Source of the DNA: Campylobacteraceae bacterium
Lineage (GTDB): Bacteria; Campylobacterota; Campylobacteria; Campylobacterales; Sulfurovaceae
Assembly (NCBI GenBank): GCA_026986355.1
Contig: JALSOO010000113.1
Span: 1 to 11,389, forward strand
DNA: 11,389 nucleotides
Direction: 5' to 3'
Below are positions 1 through 6,437 of the stretch, in pieces. A program made the translations under genes and the position numbers. The notes under the pieces were generated by a model that worked only from the letters and a program-made list of their open reading frames with translations, was not told the DNA's origin and ran no database searches. Position 1 is the stretch's first letter. Each line of letters starts with the position of its first letter.

Positions 1-632
1 ACATAGGCTCTATCACAGATGCCTAATGTCTCTCGAACATTATGGTCAGTTATCAATACACCCATATTTAGCTTGATAAGCTCTCTTACTATACCTTGTA
101 TATCTTCTACAGCGATAGGGTCAACCCCTGCAAATGGTTCATCTAACAAGAGAAATTTAGGTTCAGCTACCAAAGCTCTAGCTATCTCTACACGTCTTCG
201 CTCTCCACCAGAGAGTTGTATGCCTAAACGTTTACGAATTGGGTCAATATTGAATAGTGTTAGAAGATTATCTATACGTTTAAAGGCTATATCTTCATCT
301 AAATTTATAGCTTTTGATGCCATAAAGAGATTATCTTCTACTGATAAATCTTTGAAGATGCTTGACTCTTGTGGTAGATACCCTATTCCCATCTTTGCCC
401 TTGTACTCAAAGACATCTTGGTTACATCAACCTCATCAATATAGACGGAACCTGTTGAGGCATCGGTTAAACCACAAATCATATAAAAAGAGGTTGTCTT
501 ACCTGCTCCATTTGGTCCTAATAGACCTACAATCTCACGAGATGATACTTTAACTGAAACATCATGTACAATTTTGGTTTTTTTAATCACTTTTGATAGA
601 TGTTTTGCCTCTAATGTATGTGTCTCTTCCAT
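1..632 (-). CDS. lptB: LptB, LPS export ABC transporter ATPase (3' end outside window)
   Basis: Cytoplasmic ATPase of the LptB2FGC complex, which pulls lipopolysaccharide out of the inner membrane and drives it along the Lpt bridge to the outer membrane. The ATG is at 632; 210 codons are visible before the left edge, so about 30 C-terminal residues are missing relative to the usual ~240. Seen motifs: Walker A GPNGAGKTT (residues 39-47), Q-loop in GYLPQESSIF, signature LSGGERRR, Walker B FLLLDEPFAGVDP and the H-loop in GVLITDHNVRETL. The LPQE, AGVDP and DHNVRETL contexts are typical of LptB rather than of amino-acid (LivF/LivG) ATPases. It is the last visible gene of the minus-strand operon, 12 bases after tsaE, with Shine-Dalgarno AGAGG 5 bases before the ATG. 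In many Campylobacterota rpoN follows lptB; that gene would lie outside this window. Confidence 0.95.
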   Translation of the reverse strand, partial: MEETHTLEAKHLSKVIKKTKIVHDVSVKVSSREIVGLLGPNGAGKTTSFYMICGLTDASTGSVYIDEVDVTKMSLSTRAKMGIGYLPQESSIFKDLSVEDNLFMASKAINLDEDIAFKRIDNLLTLFNIDPIRKRLGIQLSGGERRRVEIARALVAEPKFLLLDEPFAGVDPIAVEDIQGIVRELIKLNMGVLITDHNVRETLGICDRAY

Positions 633-644
633 TGATACCTCTTT

Positions 645-1058
645 TTAGCTCTTCTCTATAATATATTTTCGTCTATCTTTATAGGGAGTAATAGTTACAG
701 TAAAAATCTCATAACCAACACTTAATAGAAACTCTTTTAACGCTTTATCTCCCCACTCTACCATATGCCACCCACTCTTATCAAACTCTTCAAAGAGTCC
801 TAACTCCATAAATTCACTATTATCTATACGATAGAGGTCATAATGATATAGATTGGTAGAGTAACACTGTTGTAATGAGAAGGTAGGAGAGGTAATCTCT
901 CCATCAACTCCTCTATCTCTAGCAATATACTGTGTTAGTGTCGTTTTTCCTGATGCTAAATCTCCAACTAAAAATATAATAGCATCTTTGGGAATAGTAG
1001 CATTTAGATAATCCACTACAACACTCAATTCATCTTCTGATGCAATAATTGTTTTCAT
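645..1058 (-). CDS. tsaE: TsaE, tRNA t6A37 threonylcarbamoyltransferase complex ATPase
   Basis: Small P-loop ATPase that works with TsaB and TsaD to transfer the threonylcarbamoyl group onto A37 of ANN-decoding tRNAs; cytoplasmic. At 137 residues it is a little shorter than the common ~150. Seen: Walker A GDLASGKTT (residues 32-40), the family motif TSPTF (56-60), HYDLYR (72-77) and VEWGDK (100-105), which corresponds to the usual VEWPE/VEWGE segment near the C-terminus. The ATG at 1058 directly abuts the TAG stop of trpD (1061-1059) with no spacer. Its ribosome site (GGGA in the last trpD codons) therefore lies inside the upstream gene, and translational coupling is likely. lptB follows 12 bases downstream. 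All catalytic motifs are intact. Confidence 0.93.
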   Translation of the reverse strand: MKTIIASEDELSVVVDYLNATIPKDAIIFLVGDLASGKTTLTQYIARDRGVDGEITSPTFSLQQCYSTNLYHYDLYRIDNSEFMELGLFEEFDKSGWHMVEWGDKALKEFLLSVGYEIFTVTITPYKDRRKYIIEKS

Positions 1059-2039
1059 CTATATCCCATTTGAGACTTTTGTAATAAACTCTAAATGCTC
1101 TTTGGCTCTACCACTCTCTAAACCATCTCTAGCTATCTCAAATGCCTCTTTTATATCTCTAGCTTTGCCATCTACAAAAAGGGCAAAACCTGCATTAAGT
1201 AGAACAATATCTCTTTGAGCATCTGTTGCTCTATTGTCAAATATAGCTCTAGTTATTTTAGCATTATCATCTGCATCTCCACCCAATATTGCCTCTTTTG
1301 GAGCAAGTTTAAATCCATAAAATTCAGGGTCTATAATACCAGGGGAGATTGTACCACTCTCAACATAAGCAAACTTAGTTGTAGTTGCTAATGAGATTTC
1401 GTCCATACCATCATCTGAACTTACTACAAATGCTCTATTATTAATATCAATAGCTACTAATGCTTTTGCCATACGTGTAATATAATCAGGGTCAAATACA
1501 CCTAGCAGATACTTTTTCGCTCCTGCTGGATTGGTTAATGGCCCTAATAGATTAAAGATAGTTCTATGGTCAATAGATTTACGAATTGGCATAATATGCT
1601 TCATAGCAGGATGATGATTCATAGCAAAGATAAAACAAAACCCTGTCTCTTCTAACATTTTTATCTGTTTTTTAGGCTCTAAATTTAGATTGATACCCAA
1701 CGACTCCAAAAGGTCTGCTGAACCAGAGTTGGAGGTAATACTTCTGTTTCCATGCTTTGCCACTACACAACCCAAAGAGGCTAAAAGCAGTGAAACAGTT
1801 GTAGAGATATTAAAGCTACCACTCTTATCTCCACCTGTACCAACTATATCTATTGCTTTTTCTTGTAACTCCTCTGAAATAGGAAGTTTTATAGAGTATT
1901 TTCTCATTACTTTTGAGGCATCAGCAATATCATCAAAAGTTTCACCTTTTTTATATAGCTCTATAAGAAATTGACGAGACTCCTCTGTCGATAGTCTATT
2001 GCTAAAAAGCTTTTCAAACTCTTCTTGGGTTTTTGTCAT
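1059..2039 (-). CDS. trpD: Anthranilate phosphoribosyltransferase TrpD
   Basis: Second dedicated step of tryptophan synthesis: transfers phosphoribose from PRPP to anthranilate, giving N-(5'-phosphoribosyl)anthranilate; cytoplasmic, normally a dimer. 326 residues, close to the usual 330-345. Seen: the PRPP loop DIVGTGGDKSGSFNIST (64-80), KHGNRSITSNSGSADLLESLG (95-115), the anthranilate-binding region HHPAMKHIMPIRK (142-154) with RTIFNLLGPLTNPA (159-172), and the Mg-binding DE pair D213-E214 in DGMDEIS. The intact GTGGD and KHGNR motifs separate it from the TrpD2/YbiB paralogues and from thymidine phosphorylases. It is a stand-alone TrpD, not a TrpGD fusion, and no other trp gene is visible. 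The ATG overlaps the end of the S4-protein gene by 4 bases, and the stop abuts the tsaE start. Confidence 0.95.
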   Translation of the reverse strand: MTKTQEEFEKLFSNRLSTEESRQFLIELYKKGETFDDIADASKVMRKYSIKLPISEELQEKAIDIVGTGGDKSGSFNISTTVSLLLASLGCVVAKHGNRSITSNSGSADLLESLGINLNLEPKKQIKMLEETGFCFIFAMNHHPAMKHIMPIRKSIDHRTIFNLLGPLTNPAGAKKYLLGVFDPDYITRMAKALVAIDINNRAFVVSSDDGMDEISLATTTKFAYVESGTISPGIIDPEFYGFKLAPKEAILGGDADDNAKITRAIFDNRATDAQRDIVLLNAGFALFVDGKARDIKEAFEIARDGLESGRAKEHLEFITKVSNGI

Positions 2040-2284
2040 AATAACTCTCTTACATATTCATCTTTTTTACTTTTTGGAATGGTTTTGGTAGTAGGTATCT
2101 GTAACACTTCATAATGCTTTAAACCCTTTAGATACTCAATAGTTATCTTGTCTCCAATAGCAACATTTTTACTTGCTTTTGCTTTGATACCATTGATAGA
2201 TACCACATTACTTTTGACCATATCCGAAGCAATGGTACGGCGTTTAATTACATTTACGGCTGATAACCACTTATCTATTCGCAT
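2036..2284 (-). CDS. Small S4-domain RNA-binding protein, RqcP/Hsp15-like
   Basis: 82 residues, nearly all one S4 RNA-binding domain: MRIDKWLSAVNVIKRRTIA at the N-terminus (conserved R-x-D-K-W/F-L and the basic KRR turn), then SINGIKAKASKNVAIGD (29-45), the strand-loop-strand part of S4, and a basic tail TTKTIPKSKKDEYVRELL. Two single-S4 families match this layout: HslR (Hsp15) and RqcP (YabO). Both bind 50S subunits carrying a stranded peptidyl-tRNA; RqcP works with RqcH to add C-terminal alanine tails. From memory, the segments IKRRTIA, SINGIKAKAS and the short total length look closer to RqcP than to Hsp15, which has a longer C-terminal extension. The ATG at 2284 lies 3 bases after the preceding gene, and the 3' end overlaps trpD by 4 bases. 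The S4 call is firm; the exact family is an inference. Confidence 0.82.
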   Translation of the reverse strand: MRIDKWLSAVNVIKRRTIASDMVKSNVVSINGIKAKASKNVAIGDKITIEYLKGLKHYEVLQIPTTKTIPKSKKDEYVRELL

Positions 2285-2287
2285 AAT

Positions 2288-2521
2288 CTACTGTTTAAAC
2301 TCTTTTTCTGCTCTATCTGCTTCTATCACACCTGTCATAGAGAGATTATCGCCTACAATGTATTTGGCATCACGAAGCTCTTTTAGAACCTGTTTTGCCT
2401 CTTTCATATCAAACATACCCGTAGCCACAAGTGTACCTAAGGTTTCCTCCATTGTTTCGCCCTCTTCTCTCTTGGAGAGACCAAGGAGAAAAACTTTTTT
2501 TATAATATCAAGCTCTTCCAT
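2288..2521 (-). CDS. Small conserved-type protein of unknown function (77 aa)
   Basis: I do not recognise a named family. The protein is charged and soluble, without signal peptide, membrane segment or cysteine. Residues 1-55 look helical (MEELDIIKKVFLLGLSKREE, then METLGTL-type and MKEAKQVLKELRDAKYI segments). They are followed by a short turn VGDNLSMTG (57-64) and a final acidic/basic helix VIEADRAEKEFKQ. Helix-helix-helix followed by a hairpin-like turn would fit a small winged-helix fold, but that is inference. That it is a real gene is supported by its setting: ATG at 2521 with Shine-Dalgarno AAGGA (2531-2527) overlapping the dapD stop, and a 3-base gap to the S4 gene, in the middle of a tight operon. 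The opposite-strand reading frame here has no such signals. Confidence 0.75.
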   Translation of the reverse strand: MEELDIIKKVFLLGLSKREEGETMEETLGTLVATGMFDMKEAKQVLKELRDAKYIVGDNLSMTGVIEADRAEKEFKQ

Positions 2522-2529
2522 CTCTATCC

Positions 2530-3723
2530 TTAGTGAAGTTCAGAGTTTAGTTTAACTTCTCTAATACTTCTATTTACAATAATCTCTCCTGTTGTTGAGT
2601 CTTGTCTAAAGTGTAACCCATTTAATCCTTGGAGAGCATCGGCTCTAAATCTATCTTGATTTTTTAACTTTGCTTCAGGATTTGCTTCATTAATAAGAGC
2701 TAACTGTTCTGTAGTAATCTTTACTTTTGTACCTGCAAAAATTGCAACACCACCATCAAGGATACAACCATCTCCTAGAGGTATACCACAAGTGGAGTTT
2801 GCACCTAGTAGGGTATTTTCTCCAATAGAGATTGGATTACCATCTGTTCCACTAAGTACACCTAATATACTCGCTCCACCACCTACATCTGAACCAGCAC
2901 CAACAATAGCAGAGCTAGAGATTCGTCCCTCTACCATAACAGCACCTAATGTTCCTGCATTAAAGTTAATATATGAAGCACCTGGCATAACAGTTGTTCC
3001 ACTAGCCAATTGAGCACCCATTCTTACTTTTGAGCTATCTAAGATACGTGTATTGTCAGCAGGAATAATATGTTGTAAATATCTTGGGAATTTATCTACA
3101 CTATCAATCGTTGGAAACGTACCATTTAGTTTCATCTCTATCTCATTCTCTCTTAGATACTCCAACTCATAAGGGGTATTTCCAACCCATGCTACATTTG
3201 GTAAAATTCCAAATGCACCATTTAAGTTTAGAGTTCGTAGAGGAGCTTTGCCTTGTGATAGTGCATATAGTTTGAGATATACAGCTTCAACACTTTGTGC
3301 AGGAGCATCTTCAAATAGAAAACATACTCTATAATTTTGTGCTAAATCTTCTATAGAAGCTAACGCTTTTACAACTTGTACATTTTTATGTGCATCTCCT
3401 GTTGCCTCTCCAAGATAGGGTGCAAAAGCATTCATAGCACTATTAATCATATTGTCATTTAGTGTTACAACCGATTCAGAAGCCGAGAAATCAACAGAGT
3501 GATTTGCCTCTTGAATTGCTTTTATCAATATAGATGCTGAACCAAAATTTTCATTCCAGTTAATCAACGCATAATTTGCCTGTAACACTTTATCTGCATT
3601 TTGTTGACCCCTATCAACTCTAGCAATACCAAAAGCGATAGGCTCTCTATACCCCTCTTGAGCTGTTACTTCTGCTACCAATTCTTTAAACTCTTCTGTT
3701 GAACCAACTCTATTAATTGCCAT
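2530..3723 (-). CDS. dapD: Tetrahydrodipicolinate N-succinyltransferase DapD (long form)
   Basis: Transfers succinyl from succinyl-CoA to tetrahydrodipicolinate in the succinylase branch of DAP/lysine synthesis; cytoplasmic, trimeric. 397 residues, much longer than the ~275-residue E. coli type. It belongs to the second DapD group, also found in Actinobacteria and Campylobacterota. An N-terminal alpha/beta part (about 1-220) precedes a left-handed beta-helix of hexapeptide repeats (about 225-335). Key stretches are RMGAQLASGTTVMPGA (234-249), NFNAGTLG (253-260), MVEGRIS (263-269), GSDVGGGASILGVLSG (277-292) and LLGANSTCGIPLGDGC (305-320); these match the M. tuberculosis DapD pattern that I recall. 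It is first in the operon, with Shine-Dalgarno AAAGG 10 bases before the ATG and a TATAAT box upstream at 3768-3763. Confidence 0.94.
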   Translation of the reverse strand: MAINRVGSTEEFKELVAEVTAQEGYREPIAFGIARVDRGQQNADKVLQANYALINWNENFGSASILIKAIQEANHSVDFSASESVVTLNDNMINSAMNAFAPYLGEATGDAHKNVQVVKALASIEDLAQNYRVCFLFEDAPAQSVEAVYLKLYALSQGKAPLRTLNLNGAFGILPNVAWVGNTPYELEYLRENEIEMKLNGTFPTIDSVDKFPRYLQHIIPADNTRILDSSKVRMGAQLASGTTVMPGASYINFNAGTLGAVMVEGRISSSAIVGAGSDVGGGASILGVLSGTDGNPISIGENTLLGANSTCGIPLGDGCILDGGVAIFAGTKVKITTEQLALINEANPEAKLKNQDRFRADALQGLNGLHFRQDSTTGEIIVNRSIREVKLNSELH

Positions 3724-3762
3724 ATTAATGTTACCTTTTGTATCTAAAATATTTTTTTTGTG

Positions 3763-3768
3763 ATTATA
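3763..3768 (-). promoter_or_regulatory. Candidate -10 box for the dapD operon
   Basis: Read on the minus strand the site is TATAAT, preceded by GGA, 39 bases upstream of the dapD ATG. A transcription start about 7 bases downstream would give a 5' leader of roughly 30 nt that includes the AAAGG ribosome site. No convincing -35 box is present, as expected for the housekeeping sigma factor in Campylobacterota. An AT-rich region makes chance matches possible. Confidence 0.45.
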
Positions 3769-3786
3769 TCCAATTTGCCTTATTAA

Positions 3787-3798
3787 CCTCTATAGAGG
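3787..3798. repeat. Perfect 12-bp palindrome in divergent promoter region
   Basis: CCTCTATAGAGG is its own reverse complement. It lies between the divergent dapD and peptidase genes, just upstream of the dapD -10 candidate and 9 bases from a second palindrome. It could be an operator for either gene. Nothing in the window identifies a binding protein. Confidence 0.5.
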
Positions 3799-3807
3799 CA
3801 ATAATTT

Positions 3808-3821
3808 GATAAAATTTTATC
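3808..3821. repeat. Perfect 14-bp palindrome overlapping the likely peptidase promoter
   Basis: GATAAAATTTTATC is its own reverse complement. It includes a TAAAAT sequence (3810-3815) that could be the -10 element for the plus-strand peptidase gene, placing a start site about 24 bases before the ATG. A dyad on top of a -10 element is a typical repressor position, but AT-rich palindromes also arise by chance. Confidence 0.45.
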
Positions 3822-3845
3822 CAATCTAACATAGGGGAATTAACT

Positions 3846-6422
3846 ATGAAACAACAATATAAATCGTATGATGAGGGTTGTGCTTTTCTTGAAGAGTGCG
3901 TCAAAAAATATCCTGATTTGATTACAATAGAAAATATTGGTACTACTTGGGAAAATAGACCTATACTTCTAGCAACCATCACACTACACGTTGCCTATGC
4001 CAAGCTCAAACCTGCTCTACTCTATACAGGAACGGTACATGCACGAGAGTGGATTGGTCATGAATTGGGTATTGAGTTTATTGATTATCTATTGAGTAAT
4101 CATCAAAATGACCCAGAGATAATAGAAGTATTGACACAAAATACACTCTATCTCGTACCGTGTCTCAATCCTGATGGATTTGAATATAGCCGAAAGCACT
4201 TCTCTTTTTGGAGAAAAAATAGACGTAATAATGGAGATGGAACATTTGGTGTTGACCTAAATAGAAACTTCTCTATAGGATATAGAAAATCAACCTTTAC
4301 AGCAGGAAATACCTATAGTGGACCTTATCCATTCTCAGAACCTGAGACTTTGGCTATAAAGAACTTTGTTGATAGCCATAAAAATATTACAATTGCACTC
4401 GATTACCACTCACAAGGAAATGTATTTTTTCCTGCACACAAATTTAACCATGAGAGTGAGATAGAGGGTACAGATATGAATACTCTATGTGCAAACATGA
4501 ACTACCATATCCAAAAAGTAACAGGTAGAAAGTATGGTATAAATAGAGGGAAACCACCTACAAAACTTATCTCTGGTTCAGGTCGTGAATACTACTATGA
4601 GCAAGGGATATTGGCTGTTGTTGTCGAGGTAGGAACGCGAAATATACCTGATTATATTCAAAATATGTCTGAATCGGTTAGAGAAAATATTCCTGCCCTA
4701 ATCCATACATTAGGAGAAGCAAAAAACTATGGAGAGACAGCCCCAAAACGAGTGGATAATTTTCATATTGAATCATTTTCATCAAACTCTTGTTCATTGG
4801 CATGGGAATATGACAACACACCAAATGTCTACTTTAAGATATACAGAAATCTCAATAATAAAATGTCTTGCAATCACTCTTCACTCATTGCTACTACCTG
4901 TAATACAAGCTTTACAGATGAAAATCTCAAGAGTGGTACAATGTACTTCTATTACATTAGAGCTATAAATAAACTCTCCAGAACTAAATCCCCTTTTGCT
5001 CCAAAAGTTAAGCTAAAAACACTTCTAGGAGAGGCAGAGTTTTCACGAACCATCTTTCCTTATGCTTCAGATGTGGGATATGTAGCCGAGAAATCTCCAG
5101 AAGCCAATCATAAACACTTTGGAGTACAATCTCTCAAAGTAGGTGTAAGCCAAAATAGAGGAATCTCTTATGGAATAATGCGTTTTGATTTAAGTTCTAT
5201 CCCTGAAGATGCAATTATACTTGATAGCAAAGTATCACTATATCCTCTCAACCGTGTATCTGCAAAGATTGAGAAGTATGGAGAGTGGTCTCTCTCTATT
5301 ATAGACCAAGACTCCATTGCTAATATCCGAGACTTTGAACAAGTTCATCAAGCAAAACATATTAAAACCATTGGAAATAGTATACCATCTGAAAAGTTAA
5401 CTCAAGGTATCTGGTCACATTGGGATTGTAATGAGTTTGAGAGAAAAATTATTCAAACACAACTAAATAGACGAAGCATAATTCTAAAATTAGAAGGACC
5501 AACTGTTCTACCTGTTGGTCGTGATTCCCAAATAATGATTTTTGATTTAGGTTATGGAAATCAAGGTGGAGGATTGCACTACCGTCCATCTCTTGATATA
5601 AAATACACCATTCCAAGCACAGAGGTAGAGATACCACTACAAAACTCAATGACCATATCACCAAATGAGATTACAACAGATACTCTAGCTTGTGGATTTA
5701 CCAAAGATGATGAAAAAATTTATGCCTATATCTCTTTTGATTTATCAACTCTACCCAACCCTGATGAGTCTGTCATTACAGATGCATGGATAGAGATTTC
5801 AAATACATCTACCGTTAAAAAGAGTATTGATATTAGATATAATGTTGAGTTTATTGATTTAGAAGAGTTTAGTTATCAAGATATATTAGAGCGTGAACGG
5901 ATAGAGTTTATTGGGTATGAAGTAAGTTCAGCAGAACTTGGTAAAAAGAGAAAACACCACTTTATATTTGACCAATACTCAAAACTAGCATTAGAAGAGA
6001 AACAGAAAAATGGAGAAGAGGCAAAATTTGTTATACACCCAACCTCTGTTCTATCCAGAGACCATCTTATTAACTGGTCAAACAAAGGCAAAAAATCAGC
6101 TAAACTTATGGTTAAGTACATCAAAAGAAGAAAAAACCCCTTACCATCTGTAGTAAATCTAAACTATAAAATTGAGGGTAAAAAAATAAAATTAATGTGG
6201 GATAAAATAGAAGATAACGATTTGGTAGGATACTATGTCGTAAGAAACCGTTGGCATACACCAAAAAATCCATTTGATGGGGTCAAACTCTATGCAGGAG
6301 TAGACAACTATACTTTTGATACATTTGGTTCAACCAAAATAGATAAATATTTTGCTGTCTTTACCTATGATAATGTTCCCAACTTTAGTCAAGGAACGAC
6401 AATAGAATATAAAACAAAATAA
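3846..6422 (+). CDS. Zinc carboxypeptidase (M14 fold) with FN3-like and DNRLRE-like tail
   Basis: 858-residue metallocarboxypeptidase. The catalytic domain is residues 5-295. Zinc ligands are H65 and E68 (TVHAREWIGHE) and H188 (LDYHSQG). Substrate-binding residues are R123/R126 (FWRKNRR) and N139-R140 (VDLNRNFS); the general base is E261 (VVVEVGTR). By eye alignment with bovine CPA over SGSGREYYYEQGI, R247 sits at CPA Ile255 and K240 at CPA Tyr248. Arg at 255 is known from CPO, which removes acidic C-terminal residues. The tail holds an FN3-like unit (about 300-392), two DNRLRE-like units (about 395-588 and 592-760, with RFDLSSIP and SFDLSTLP) and a second FN3-like unit (about 766-855). There is no signal peptide: the frame upstream has no start codon before the TAA at 3810. 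Shine-Dalgarno AGGGG lies 8 bases before the ATG. Domain names are by pattern; the enzyme class is firm. Confidence 0.9.
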   Translation: MKQQYKSYDEGCAFLEECVKKYPDLITIENIGTTWENRPILLATITLHVAYAKLKPALLYTGTVHAREWIGHELGIEFIDYLLSNHQNDPEIIEVLTQNTLYLVPCLNPDGFEYSRKHFSFWRKNRRNNGDGTFGVDLNRNFSIGYRKSTFTAGNTYSGPYPFSEPETLAIKNFVDSHKNITIALDYHSQGNVFFPAHKFNHESEIEGTDMNTLCANMNYHIQKVTGRKYGINRGKPPTKLISGSGREYYYEQGILAVVVEVGTRNIPDYIQNMSESVRENIPALIHTLGEAKNYGETAPKRVDNFHIESFSSNSCSLAWEYDNTPNVYFKIYRNLNNKMSCNHSSLIATTCNTSFTDENLKSGTMYFYYIRAINKLSRTKSPFAPKVKLKTLLGEAEFSRTIFPYASDVGYVAEKSPEANHKHFGVQSLKVGVSQNRGISYGIMRFDLSSIPEDAIILDSKVSLYPLNRVSAKIEKYGEWSLSIIDQDSIANIRDFEQVHQAKHIKTIGNSIPSEKLTQGIWSHWDCNEFERKIIQTQLNRRSIILKLEGPTVLPVGRDSQIMIFDLGYGNQGGGLHYRPSLDIKYTIPSTEVEIPLQNSMTISPNEITTDTLACGFTKDDEKIYAYISFDLSTLPNPDESVITDAWIEISNTSTVKKSIDIRYNVEFIDLEEFSYQDILERERIEFIGYEVSSAELGKKRKHHFIFDQYSKLALEEKQKNGEEAKFVIHPTSVLSRDHLINWSNKGKKSAKLMVKYIKRRKNPLPSVVNLNYKIEGKKIKLMWDKIEDNDLVGYYVVRNRWHTPKNPFDGVKLYAGVDNYTFDTFGSTKIDKYFAVFTYDNVPNFSQGTTIEYKTK

Positions 6423-6426
6423 TTAC

Positions 6427-6432
6427 AAAGGA
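6427..6432 (+). promoter_or_regulatory. Ribosome binding site that fixes the TTG start of the SulP gene
   Basis: AAAGGA lies 5 bases before the TTG at 6438, in the 15-base gap after the peptidase stop. No ATG or GTG lies in frame nearby, and the next in-frame Met (residue 42) falls after the first membrane segment, so TTG is the only start giving an intact protein. Confidence 0.7.
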
Positions 6433-6437
6433 ACTGT

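Noticed and set aside
19..444. Open frame of 141 codons on the plus strand
   Set aside because: It is antisense to lptB, whose ABC-ATPase motifs are complete; the plus-strand translation is Ser/Ile-rich with no recognisable family and no ribosome site.
1059..2039. Alternative assignment of trpD as TrpD2/YbiB or a thymidine phosphorylase
   Set aside because: The intact GTGGDKSGSFNIST, KHGNRS and D213-E214 motifs and the HHPAMKHIMPIRK segment fit true anthranilate phosphoribosyltransferase.
2148..2555. Open frame of 135 codons on the plus strand across the S4 and 77-aa genes
   Set aside because: It runs antisense across three operon genes with good starts and stops; its composition (Ser/Ile/Leu-rich) is typical of a shadow frame.
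3764..3982. Minus-strand open frame of 72 codons upstream of dapD
   Set aside because: It overlaps the 5' end of the peptidase gene and the divergent promoter region, has no ribosome site, and resembles no family.
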